A stretch of DNA of 8,293 nucleotides. Origin: DATAYF01 sp036272735. GTDB taxonomy: Bacteria; Chloroflexota; Ktedonobacteria; Ktedonobacterales; Ktedonobacteraceae. The notes under the pieces were generated by a model. It was given only the letters and a program-made list of their open reading frames with translations, made no database searches and was not told the origin of the DNA. Positions 1-6,855 of the stretch are shown here, one piece after another (within the stretch, counting starts at the first letter, position 1; each line of letters opens with the position of its first letter). The position numbers were made by a program, and so were the translations under genes. The DNA lies in the NCBI GenBank assembly GCA_036272735.1, contig DATAYF010000103.1, positions 1 to 8,293 of the forward strand, given 5' to 3'.

Positions 1-187
1 CAACTTTTGACAGATATCCTGTCTATTGGTCCATTCTCGTAGAAATCGATTTCTCTGCTTGCATGAGCATGAACTATACGGTCAGGATATGGCTCATACG
101 CAACCTCGCTGATCAGAAATATGATAAAATAGAAAGGTAAAATCTTTCCTACCATCATTACCCATTTTTCTTCTTTGAGTGCCTCCC

Positions 188-456
188 ATGGTGATTTTTC
201 CAGATCTTTCTGATGGAGTGGTAGAGCAAGCCCAGGTCGCCGATGAGATTACGATGACGCTGTGATCTGCATCCCAAACGGCTGCATGTCCCTGTTGTGG
301 TACAGTACAGTGGCCAAACGGGTACAAAGTCGTTATACCCGTCATTTACACGACCTTCCCAGCAGCGAACGAGCTGTTCATCTGCTGGTAGAAGTCCGTC
401 GCTTCTTTTGCCAAAAAAAGACCTGTCAGCGCAAAATCTTTGCCGAGAGGTTTCCT
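188..456 (+). pseudogene. ISL3-family transposase remnant (N-terminal zinc-finger part)
   Basis: Degraded 5' end of an ISL3-type transposase, a DDE enzyme that moves its own insertion sequence. Reading starts at ATG 188 (MVIFPDLSDGVVEQ...) and meets an in-frame TGA at 263-265 where relatives have Arg, so CGA to TGA is likely. The frame then gives a CPCCGT zinc-ligand motif. A tandem TACAG duplication (301-305, 306-310) shifts the frame; removing one copy restores CPCCGTVAKRVQSRYTRHL. The next segment, to about 456, keeps the family's second Cys pair in VRRFFCQKKTC and RKIFAERFP. Beyond that, similarity stops in every frame, so the catalytic domain is gone. I found no terminal inverted repeat. 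The family call rests on remembered ISL3 N-terminal sequences. The fragment cannot make an active enzyme. Confidence 0.75.
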
Positions 457-735
457 TTCTTGGTGTACTGGTTACTTGGCACATCTGTGTGCAAAATTGC
501 CATCTTCGCCTTCTTCTCCTCTCTATTTGCTTGGCGCATGAAACTCGAGAGAGGGAAAGGGCAAACATATTCTTCTCACTATTCCCGAGAAAAAGACTCA
601 AACAGACAAGAAACACAGGCGCTGCTTGGCGATAACACTTGTGAAGTGAAAAATAGTAATATCATTTTTTAATGCAATAATAGTATAAGCACCTTCCAGA
701 AGCGTAAGAGAAAAACCTGCCAATGCTCCTTTGTA
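457..735. other. Stretch without a recognisable gene
   Basis: Open frames here are only run-ons from the transposase fragment and have no family-like sequence. Purine-rich patches near 545-565 and 585-615 and AT-rich DNA around 640-690 suggest non-coding sequence. The missing 3' part of the insertion sequence is not here in recognisable form. Confidence 0.5.
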
Positions 736-764
736 TTGACACGCGACAGAGCAGGGGATACACT
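736..764 (+). promoter_or_regulatory. Candidate sigma-70 promoter of the nucleotidyltransferase operon
   Basis: A perfect -35 box TTGACA (736-741) is followed after 17 bases by TACACT (759-764), a 4/6 match to the -10 consensus. Transcription would start near 771, giving a leader of about 17 nt that already holds the Shine-Dalgarno AAGGAG (774-779), 8 nt before ATG 788. It is the only strong -35 close to this gene. Not experimentally supported. Confidence 0.4.
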
Positions 765-787
765 CTCAAGAAGAAGGAGAAACACAG

Positions 788-1672
788 ATGCGAACGCAAT
801 CCCCAGATACCAGCCCTGAGGCCGAACGCACTCTGATTGAGCGGATTCGTCAGGCTCCTATTTCCAGGCGTTTCCGCCTTGTGCAATCCCTCTCACAACG
901 GATGCTGAGTGGTCGAGACCCTGAGCAAGCTATCCAGACAGAGGCCATCCATGCCATCATCTCTGGCTATGGTCAGCAAATTGGTCAGCGCGTACGGGCT
1001 GCTCTTGCCGTTCGATCTCAGTGGCAGGAACAGCCAGTGGACCTGACTGCGACGCTTCTCCCAGTGATGCAGGCGCTCCACGAGGTAGGCATCTCCTCCT
1101 ATATTGGTGGCTCCATCGCCAGCTCGATCCATGGGATGCAACAGAGTGCGTCTGATATCGACCTGGTGCTCATCGGGCAGGGACACGGTTTCCTTTCAGT
1201 GGGCGCAGCACTTGCGGCCCTCCAGGATCAGTATCTTGTTGAGTCTGAGGAGATTGCTCAGGTACTTCAAGAGGAAACCTCGTTGTCTTTGGTCCATGTG
1301 GACACGCTCATGAAAATTGATCTGATTCTTCCCCATACTCCCGGTTTCGATGAAGCTATGCAGGCCAGGGTTGTGCCCTTGCTGATCGATGACCGTTACG
1401 CGCCATTCCCTCTGGCTTCAGCTCTCGAAATGGTGGTGTGGAAACTGGCATGCTGTGCCAAAGACCTCACCAGGAGTTCCGATGGCATGATCAACGATGC
1501 TGAATGGAACGATGTGCTTGGCGTGCTGAAAGTCCAGGGAGCAACGCTGGATATCGCACAACTCACGTACTGGACGCAGATCCTGAATGCCGGGCATCTG
1601 CTTCCGCTGGCCCTGGATGATGCGGTCCTCTTCCCTGGCGAAGAAACGGCCCCCCATCTGCTGGCAGGATAA
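788..1672 (+). CDS. GGS/DxD nucleotidyltransferase-like protein with N-terminal helical domain
   Basis: A 294-residue protein with the nucleotidyltransferase-fold signature of MNT/AbiEii-like enzymes: GGS at 107-109, the acidic pair in SDIDL (D123, D125) and a third acidic residue in KID (D178). EWNDVLGVLKVQ (239-250) is a C-terminal motif typical of this bacterial family. Such enzymes transfer a nucleotide to a protein or RNA; the target here is unknown. Residues about 15-75 (IRQAPISRRFRLVQSLSQ... to ...IISGYGQQIGQRV) form a separate helical segment resembling short proteins I remember as stand-alone partners of these genes, so this may be a fusion. ATG 788 is supported by AAGGAG 8 nt upstream. 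The stop is 14 nt before the next gene, a paralogue, indicating an operon. All motif residues are intact. Toxin-like, defence or housekeeping roles cannot be separated from sequence. Confidence 0.8.
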   Translation: MRTQSPDTSPEAERTLIERIRQAPISRRFRLVQSLSQRMLSGRDPEQAIQTEAIHAIISGYGQQIGQRVRAALAVRSQWQEQPVDLTATLLPVMQALHEVGISSYIGGSIASSIHGMQQSASDIDLVLIGQGHGFLSVGAALAALQDQYLVESEEIAQVLQEETSLSLVHVDTLMKIDLILPHTPGFDEAMQARVVPLLIDDRYAPFPLASALEMVVWKLACCAKDLTRSSDGMINDAEWNDVLGVLKVQGATLDIAQLTYWTQILNAGHLLPLALDDAVLFPGEETAPHLLAG

Positions 1673-1686
1673 GGAAGGAATGCAAG

Positions 1687-2205
1687 ATGCAATCCAATTT
1701 CCGAGAGATCGTCGAGGCGCTTCTCCCGTTTCTGCAGGCGCTTGACCGCTTTGGTATCTCCTATTATGTGGGCGGCTCTGTGGCCAGTTCGTATTATGGG
1801 AGCTGGCGTCGAACCCAGGATGTGGATGTGATTCTCGCGATTCGCCCGGATCAAATTCGCGCACTGGCCAAACTACTCGCGCAGGACTATAGTATTGATG
1901 CCGACGCCTGGATTGATTCGTTTCGGCACGGCCAGGCATTCAACATTTTTTACCAGCAAACCTTCACCAAAATTGATGTGATGCCTCTTCAGACAGCACA
2001 TCGGCAGGAAGAAGAACGGCGAGCACAACGCCGGTCTCTTTTCGCAGGCGCACCTCCCATCCGATTGTCGTCAGCCGAAGATACCATTTTAGCAAAGCTC
2101 AGGTGGTATAGAGCGATGGGAGGCTCGAAACGGCAGTGGACGGATATTCTCGGCGTGATGAGCAACCAGCAGCCCAACCTCGACCTGGTGTACCTGCGTG
2201 CGTAG
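1687..2205 (+). CDS. Nucleotidyltransferase-like protein, C-terminus cut by an amber codon
   Basis: A paralogue of the preceding gene without its N-terminal helical segment. The 172-residue product has GGS (29-31), R42, the acidic pair in QDVDV (D45, D47), the third acid in TKID (D97), EDTILAKLRWY (131-141) and QWTDILGV (150-157), so the presumed catalytic core is complete. ATG 1687 follows GGAAGG by 8 nt. It ends at TAG 2203-2205, directly after ...LDLVYLRA. The same frame then reads ADTLGVRAELEQALVDAQSG plus two residues before TAA 2272-2274. The preceding gene has YWTQIL where this one has A-stop-ADTL, so TGG to TAG is the simplest explanation. The lost tail is about 23 residues. The product may still fold, or the gene may be an early pseudogene. 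Closely related enzymes are called AbiEii/MenT-like, but toxin function is not shown. Confidence 0.75.
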   Translation: MQSNFREIVEALLPFLQALDRFGISYYVGGSVASSYYGSWRRTQDVDVILAIRPDQIRALAKLLAQDYSIDADAWIDSFRHGQAFNIFYQQTFTKIDVMPLQTAHRQEEERRAQRRSLFAGAPPIRLSSAEDTILAKLRWYRAMGGSKRQWTDILGVMSNQQPNLDLVYLRA

Positions 2206-2274
2206 GCAGATACGCTCGGAGTACGAGCCGAACTCGAACAGGCTCTGGTAGATGCTCAATCAGGAAGACCTTAA

Positions 2275-2450
2275 CCGAGCAGAGGATCGCTTTTGGCTGC
2301 GTGGCGGGATATTTCTGTCTCGTTCCAGAAGAAAAAAAGTTCAATGAAATTGAGCACAATGAGAGGAACACACGGTAAAGTAGAGATGGCAGGCGAGGTA
2401 CCTGTACTGACTATTTCGGTTATCCGTTCTCACAGAAGCCGATCCTTTGC
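2275..2450. other. Stretch without a recognisable gene
   Basis: Between the end of the nucleotidyltransferase reading frame and the small ORF before the RraA-like gene. Overlapping open frames exist but their translations are basic, low in family-like features and unrecognised. I see no convincing terminator or promoter. Confidence 0.5.
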
Positions 2451-2483
2451 TTGCTTTCATCACCTTGCCATCAAAAAGCGCCT

Positions 2484-2690
2484 ATGGAATACCCGTATTA
2501 CTATACGGAACCTGCATTTACTTTTTTCGGAGTTCCTGTGGAATTCCCAAGGACGTTCTCCTTTTATCGGTCGAGCCGAGCATACCCTGAGGTCTTTTCC
2601 TGGCAGTTCATCCAATGCACGCAGTCTACGCTGGGTGCAGCCCTTTGTCGAGAGGGCTTGGATCTCGTTGAAGGTACAAGAAAACCATGA
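2484..2690 (+). CDS. Unrecognised small ORF overlapping the RraA-like start
   Basis: A 68-codon frame from ATG 2484 (MEYPYYYTEPAFTFFGVPVE...), open upstream to a TTG at 2451, ending ...CREGLDLVEGTRKP. Its TGA overlaps the next ATG as ATGA (2687-2690), an arrangement typical of translational coupling. The product is aromatic-rich with no signal peptide, membrane segment or motif I recognise. Third codon positions show little of the G/C bias of neighbouring genes, and I see no good ribosome-binding site before 2484. It could be a genuine small gene, the 3' remnant of a larger operon gene, or chance. Function unknown. Confidence 0.25.
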   Translation: MEYPYYYTEPAFTFFGVPVEFPRTFSFYRSSRAYPEVFSWQFIQCTQSTLGAALCREGLDLVEGTRKP

Positions 2691-3259
2691 ATGAGTTTCC
2701 CACGTGGCTTACAGCCACGCTCGCGTCCGACGCGACTGAAGGACAGGGCGTTCTTCCAAACACTATTCTTCCCCTGCAATCTGCCTTATGCGTCGTTGGT
2801 CCGGCCCGCGTGGTGCTGATAAGTCAGGACGACAACCTGGCGGTGCGAAAAGTGCTGGAAGCACCGCCTGCACTGGGTTCTGTGCTCGTTGTCGCGGGAG
2901 GGAGTACATCGCGTGCCGCCACTATTGGCAGCTTGATGGCGCTCGAAATGCACAACGCGGGTATCGCCGGGTTTGTGACGGATGGCCTGGTTCGAGACGC
3001 GCGGGAAATCCGCGAGTCAGGGTTTGGTGTATGGTGCCGGGGGGTAACTCCTATGGCTCCCCATAAGATTGGACCAGCCCACGTTGGCGGCTCGATCTCT
3101 CTTGGTGGTACGATCATCCAGGACGGCGACCTGGTCATTGCTGATGATGACGGTGTGGTGATATGGCCGCAAGCGTGTATCGATGAATTGATCATCAAAG
3201 CCGAAGCCAGGCTTCAGCAAGACAATGCACGGTTGACGCAACTGCTCAAGGAAAAATAA
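2687..3259 (+). CDS. RraA / HMG-aldolase family protein
   Basis: A complete 190-residue member of the RraA-like superfamily, which includes class II 4-hydroxy-4-methyl-2-oxoglutarate/oxaloacetate aldolases (divalent metal, pyruvate-releasing) and the RNase E inhibitor RraA. Seen here: QDDNLAVRKVLEAP (47-60) and VLVVAGGSTSRAATIGSLM (66-84); the metal/substrate motif TDGLVRD (98-104, with R103 and D104); GVTPMAPHK (119-127); and the terminal QDGDLVIADDDGVVIWP (145-161). Length is slightly below the usual 200-230. A metal-dependent aldolase or decarboxylase acting on a small keto-acid is more likely than RNase regulation, because the Arg-Asp pair is kept. Older annotations may call it dimethylmenaquinone methyltransferase, a misnomer. 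ATG 2687 has only a weak GAAGG about 12 nt upstream and overlaps the preceding ORF's stop. No pathway partner is nearby, so the substrate is open. Confidence 0.85.
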   Translation: MNEFPTWLTATLASDATEGQGVLPNTILPLQSALCVVGPARVVLISQDDNLAVRKVLEAPPALGSVLVVAGGSTSRAATIGSLMALEMHNAGIAGFVTDGLVRDAREIRESGFGVWCRGVTPMAPHKIGPAHVGGSISLGGTIIQDGDLVIADDDGVVIWPQACIDELIIKAEARLQQDNARLTQLLKEK

Positions 3260-3496
3260 ACTGATCCTCACATGCTTGCCTTCCCTCGAACTGGCCCAAA
3301 AGCTATCGTATCTGGCTATTATGGCTATGCGTGAGCCGAGGTATCCCTTTGACATCCATCAATGGCTGTTTTCTCACTTGTTTGATGACTCTCTTCAGAT
3401 CTCCGAAGACGTCTCGTTGTTTCTTTTGTTGACGAGCCTCAGAGGCCCTGCTCGAACAACGCGGATGTGCTTTCCATGCGACGCTCTTCCCTCCGC

Positions 3497-3525
3497 TTGT
3501 GCTTTTGCTACCCAAGAGGTATACT
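3497..3525 (+). promoter_or_regulatory. Candidate promoter of the LuxR-type regulator
   Basis: TTGTGC (3497-3502), 17 bases, then TATACT (3520-3525), a 5/6 match to the -10 consensus. The start would fall near 3532, giving a leader of about 55 nt before ATG 3588. The -10 sits inside the 3506-3551 inverted repeat, so a protein bound there could block it. The weak -35 suggests the need for an activator or a low-level promoter. Confidence 0.35.
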
Positions 3526-3551
3526 TCCTCCAAAGCACGGTTTGGGTAGCA
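3506..3551. repeat. 10-bp perfect inverted repeat before the regulator gene
   Basis: TGCTACCCAA (3506-3515) is the exact reverse complement of TTGGGTAGCA (3542-3551), separated by 26 bases. Inside it, GAGG (3516-3519) faces CCTC (3527-3530). The repeat flanks the predicted -10 box and ends 36 bases before the start codon. It could be an operator, possibly for autoregulation, or part of it could form a leader hairpin. The rest of the 3260-3587 gap holds no recognisable gene. Confidence 0.45.
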
Positions 3552-3587
3552 TATCGACCGCCTGGGGAACACCAGGCAGGAGGAGGA

Positions 3588-6500
3588 ATGCCTGCGATGC
3601 CGAAGGCGGCTCCGTATCGTCTCAGATGGGACCTCTTGCAGGGCACTTATACATTTCATGACACGCGCAGCCAACGGGTGCTCTCGGTGGCTCCAGACAG
3701 TCACGCGTGGTTCGACTGGCTGGCTCGCATCCCGTCGTTCACCTTCAGCGGCCAACACGGACAACTCACGATCCGCCAGGAGATCCGTTCAGGTGGGACC
3801 TATTGGTACGCCTACCGCAGAGTTGGGGGGAAGATGGCCAAGCGCTACCTCGGCCGGACCACTGAACTCACCTCTGCTCGTTTAGAGGAGGTTGCCGCCC
3901 AGCTTGCCGAAGCGGCTCTGCGCATCGGATCGGCAGCACTCACTCCGGAGGCCTCGCTGGTCGCTCCTCTCCCTGGCCCACTGGCGGCCCCGGAAGCCTC
4001 GTCTCCTCTCCCGCACGGCCTGCTCGATAGACGACTGGCCAGCAAACTCCACCTGCCCCACCTGCGCCCACGCCTCGTCCATCGCACCCACCTGATCGAG
4101 CGCCTCCAGCAGGGGATGGAGGTGCCGCTCACGCTCCTCTCCGCCCCAGCCGGATGCGGCAAAACCACGCTGCTTGCCCAATGGCTCTCCCAAAGCGGGA
4201 GAGAGGCCGCATGGCTGTCCTTAGAGCCCGAGGACAATGAACCCATGCGTTTCCTGTCTTCGGTGATCGCCGCCTTGCAGACCCTCGATCCGCACCTGGG
4301 TAGCAGTGCGCTGGCCATGTTGCACTCTACCCCTCCTGCGCCACTTCCACCTCCTGAGGTCGTCTTTGCCCAGCTTGCCGCCGACCTACGCGAGCGTGCC
4401 CACAGGGACCTGATCCTGGTACTCGATGACTACCACGTCATCACAACCGCAGCGCTGCAGGATGCGGTGGCCGCTCTCCTGGCGTATGCTCCGCCCCACC
4501 TGCACCTGGTCATCGCGACGCGTGTCGATCCCGCTCTGCCGCTCGCACGGCTGCGTGCGCGGGGCCAACTCTACGAGGTACGCGCCGCACACTTGCAGTT
4601 CAGCGCCGAGGAAGCCCACACCTTTCTGCAGACCGTGATGGGCCTCGACCTGTCCGCTGAGGAACGCGCCGTGCTGCAGGAGCGCACTGAGGGCTGGATC
4701 GCCGGACTGCAATTGGCGGCGCTCTCCCTGCAAGGCCGTTCCGATGTGCAGCACTTCCTGGCCGATTTCACCGGTAGCCATCGCCATATCGTCGATTACC
4801 TGGTCGAGGAGGTGCTCGCCCGTCAGCCGGAGGCGGTGCAGGCCTTTCTGCTTCACACCGCGATCCTCGATCGGCTGACAGGGCCCTTATGCGACGCGGT
4901 GACCGGTGGGACTAACAGCGACGTCCTGCTCGAGCAACTGGAGCGCGCCAATCTATTCCTCGTCCCGCTCGATGAGCGGCGGCAGTGGTATCGCTACCAT
5001 CACCTATTCGCTGAGGTGCTGCGGGTGCGAGTGCCTCGAGAAGTGGGGATAGCGGGACTCGCTGCCCTGTATACGCGCGCGAGCGCGTGGTATGAGCAGA
5101 ACGGGATGCAGGCCGAGGCAGTCGAGGCAGCGCTCTCAGCGCGCGATTTCGAGCGAGCGGCGCGCTTGATCGACGAGCCACTCGCCACATCGATGATCAT
5201 GAGCTTGCAGGTTGCCACCCTCATCCGCTGGCTGGAATGCTTCCCGCATGAGCAGTTGTTCACCAATGCCTTCCTCTGCCTGGTGTACGCGATGAGTTTG
5301 TTCGGGTCAGAGACGCCTCCTACCTACGAAGGCCCCTTAGCAGTGGCCGAACGGCTCTTTCAAGCGGAAGAGAACCACAAAGGCTTGGGCCAGGCATATA
5401 TGTTACGAGCAATCGCGGCAAGCGTGCGGGGTGAGGGGGTGCAGGCGATCAAGTACGGCGCCCAGGTGTTCCAGTTGTCGCCAGAAGATGCCCTGCTTGA
5501 ACGCAGCACGGCGACTAGCGCGTTAGCAGAAGGCTACCGACTGAACGGAGAGGTGGGGGCAGCCCGACGGGTGCTCGCCGAGGCGCGCTTGCTTCGCGAG
5601 CAGGCCGGCAATATTCCCAGTATCCTGGGCGATACCATTGCGCTCGGTGACCTGCTCATCATGCAGGGGAAGCTGCGCGAGGCAACTGACGTCTATGCTC
5701 CTGTGCTCGAAGCGGCAGGTGAGTGGCAATACTTCGCTATCCAGGCCCTGATCGGCCTGGGGAACATCGCACGCGAGCGCAACGAACTCGATACAGCAGA
5801 GGAAGACCTCAGACAAGCCATCGCCATTGCCAGGAAGACGCGAGACAAGGTACTACTGGCGCGGGCATCGCTCGTGCGTGCCAGGGTCATTCAGGCCCGG
5901 GAGGATGCCAAGCGCACGAGGGAGACGTGGGCTTCGACACTGATGTTGGCACAGGAGTGCGGATACACGGGCCTCGTGGAGCAAGCCCAGGCGTATCAGG
6001 TGCATGGCTGGCTCCAACAGGGGCGGATGGATGAGGTGATCCGCTGGCAGCAAGCGTGCCCCATTGCTGCCGATGCTCCTGCCAGCTACCCACAAGAAGT
6101 CCTGGCCCTCACGCTGGTGCGGGTGCTGATGGCTCAGGGGGAAACCGGTGAAGCCCTACGCTTGCTAGAACGCTGGCGCCGGCATGCCAGAACGCAGGAG
6201 CGCACCGGCAGCGAGATTGAGATGTTGGTGCTCTCCGCGTTAGCATATCAGACGCAAGGCAAGGCAGAGCAGGCAGTACAACTGCTCCAGCAGGCTCTCT
6301 TGCTCGCCTCGCCTGAAGGATATGTGCGGGTGTTCGTGGATGAGGGCCTACCAATAGCTGTCTTGCTGCATATGGTCCTCTCCAGGTGGAAAGGGAAAAG
6401 CGGAGCAGATGAGGTTCACAGGCTGCTCGTGGTCTTGGAAGCCGAGCCAGGAGCTGACGAGTCCCTCACTCCCGTCGCCTCCCATCGCGAACCGCCTCGC

Positions 6501-6692
6501 GAGCCGTTAACTGACCGCGAGCGCAAAGTCTTGCGCCTGCTTTCGGCCGGCCTCTCGAATGCGGAAATCGCTGCCGAACTGGTGGTCTCAATCAATACGA
6601 TCAGGACCCAGGCGCGCAGCATCTACCACAAGTTGAACGTGAAGAATCGTCACGAAGCCGTGGCGCTGGCTCGCCACTGGCGACTGCTGTAG
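3588..6692 (+). CDS. Large LuxR-family (MalT-type STAND) transcriptional regulator
   Basis: A 1034-residue cytoplasmic regulator. In order: an N-terminal module (about 10-105) with SFTFSGQHGQLTIRQE and YWYAYRRVGGKMAKRYLG, resembling N-terminal DNA-binding modules of integrase-like proteins; an Ala/Pro-rich linker (106-150); a STAND ATPase with Walker A APAGCGKTT (186-194, K192) and Walker B ILVLDDYH (near 280); WYRYHHLFAEVLR (467-479), typical of MalT relatives; TPR-like helical repeats to about 900 (AWYEQNGMQAEAVEAAL...); and a LuxR HTH (974-1034, LTDRERKVLRLLSAG...NTIRTQARSIYHKLNV). MalT-type proteins bind ligand through the repeats, use ATP to oligomerise, and activate promoters. The ligand is unknown here. 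AGGAGGAGG (3578-3586) lies just before ATG 3588; ATG 3597 is an equally plausible start with better spacing. The frame is open back to TTG 3276, but that part lacks coding character. Downstream genes are likely targets, by position only. Confidence 0.92.
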   Translation: MPAMPKAAPYRLRWDLLQGTYTFHDTRSQRVLSVAPDSHAWFDWLARIPSFTFSGQHGQLTIRQEIRSGGTYWYAYRRVGGKMAKRYLGRTTELTSARLEEVAAQLAEAALRIGSAALTPEASLVAPLPGPLAAPEASSPLPHGLLDRRLASKLHLPHLRPRLVHRTHLIERLQQGMEVPLTLLSAPAGCGKTTLLAQWLSQSGREAAWLSLEPEDNEPMRFLSSVIAALQTLDPHLGSSALAMLHSTPPAPLPPPEVVFAQLAADLRERAHRDLILVLDDYHVITTAALQDAVAALLAYAPPHLHLVIATRVDPALPLARLRARGQLYEVRAAHLQFSAEEAHTFLQTVMGLDLSAEERAVLQERTEGWIAGLQLAALSLQGRSDVQHFLADFTGSHRHIVDYLVEEVLARQPEAVQAFLLHTAILDRLTGPLCDAVTGGTNSDVLLEQLERANLFLVPLDERRQWYRYHHLFAEVLRVRVPREVGIAGLAALYTRASAWYEQNGMQAEAVEAALSARDFERAARLIDEPLATSMIMSLQVATLIRWLECFPHEQLFTNAFLCLVYAMSLFGSETPPTYEGPLAVAERLFQAEENHKGLGQAYMLRAIAASVRGEGVQAIKYGAQVFQLSPEDALLERSTATSALAEGYRLNGEVGAARRVLAEARLLREQAGNIPSILGDTIALGDLLIMQGKLREATDVYAPVLEAAGEWQYFAIQALIGLGNIARERNELDTAEEDLRQAIAIARKTRDKVLLARASLVRARVIQAREDAKRTRETWASTLMLAQECGYTGLVEQAQAYQVHGWLQQGRMDEVIRWQQACPIAADAPASYPQEVLALTLVRVLMAQGETGEALRLLERWRRHARTQERTGSEIEMLVLSALAYQTQGKAEQAVQLLQQALLLASPEGYVRVFVDEGLPIAVLLHMVLSRWKGKSGADEVHRLLVVLEAEPGADESLTPVASHREPPREPLTDRERKVLRLLSAGLSNAEIAAELVVSINTIRTQARSIYHKLNVKNRHEAVALARHWRLL

Positions 6693-6771
6693 ATGGCCCT
6701 TCGCGTCTCTGCGAGCTTCTTCTCCTTCCTCTCGACACAAAAGGCGCGCTTCATCCCTGTTTCATGCTGGG

Positions 6772-6792
6772 AGGATGAAGACAATTCATCCT
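6772..6792. repeat. 8-bp perfect inverted repeat, candidate operator
   Basis: AGGATGAA (6772-6779) and TTCATCCT (6785-6792) are perfect reverse complements around a 5-base spacer. A further TTCATCC lies at 6750-6756 and CATCCTAT recurs at 6787-6794 and 6823-6830. The arrangement overlaps the weak -35 proposed for the downstream gene and is not followed by a T-run, so an operator is more likely than a terminator. Confidence 0.35.
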
Positions 6793-6807
6793 ATCGGCGG
6801 CTACACT
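6778..6807 (+). promoter_or_regulatory. Weak candidate promoter for the small-protein gene
   Basis: AAGACA (6778-6783), 18 bases, TACACT (6802-6807); each hexamer matches consensus at 4/6. Transcription would start near 6814, about 42 nt before ATG 6856. The -35 overlaps the inverted repeat at 6772-6792, which fits regulator control. Matches of this quality also arise by chance. Confidence 0.25.
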
Positions 6808-6855
6808 TGAGGCATGGAAACACATCCTATTCCAGTTGAGAGGGGAGCCTGACGC

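Noticed and set aside
7..35. TTGACA at 7-12 as a promoter
   Set aside because: No acceptable -10 box at 16-18 bases (the hexamer there is TCCATT) and no gene directly downstream.
14..90. 8-bp inverted repeat ATATCCTG (14-21) / CAGGATAT (83-90) as an IS end or operator
   Set aside because: Short arms 61 bases apart are expected by chance, and no gene or element boundary matches them.
158..616. Minus-strand 152-codon open frame over the ISL3 remnant
   Set aside because: Low-complexity Arg/Ser-rich translation; the + strand carries recognisable transposase sequence over the same bases.
3276..3587. In-frame N-terminal extension of the LuxR regulator from TTG 3276
   Set aside because: No ribosome-binding site at 3276, no family-like sequence in the extension, and a strong AGGAGGAGG directly before ATG 3588; a promoter and an inverted repeat also lie inside it.
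3845..5266. Long minus-strand open frames opposite the regulator gene
   Set aside because: They mirror the codon bias of the G/C-rich + strand gene, are Arg/Ser/Ala-rich, and have no recognisable domains or ribosome-binding sites.
6698..6720. Terminator after the regulator gene
   Set aside because: Only a 4-bp TCGC/GCGA stem without a proper T-run; too weak to call.
6693..6839. Open frame continuing 48 codons past the regulator's TAG
   Set aside because: The protein already ends at the usual LuxR-family C-terminus (...ALARHWRLL). The continuation has no family-like sequence and includes the downstream regulatory repeats, so this TAG is a normal stop.
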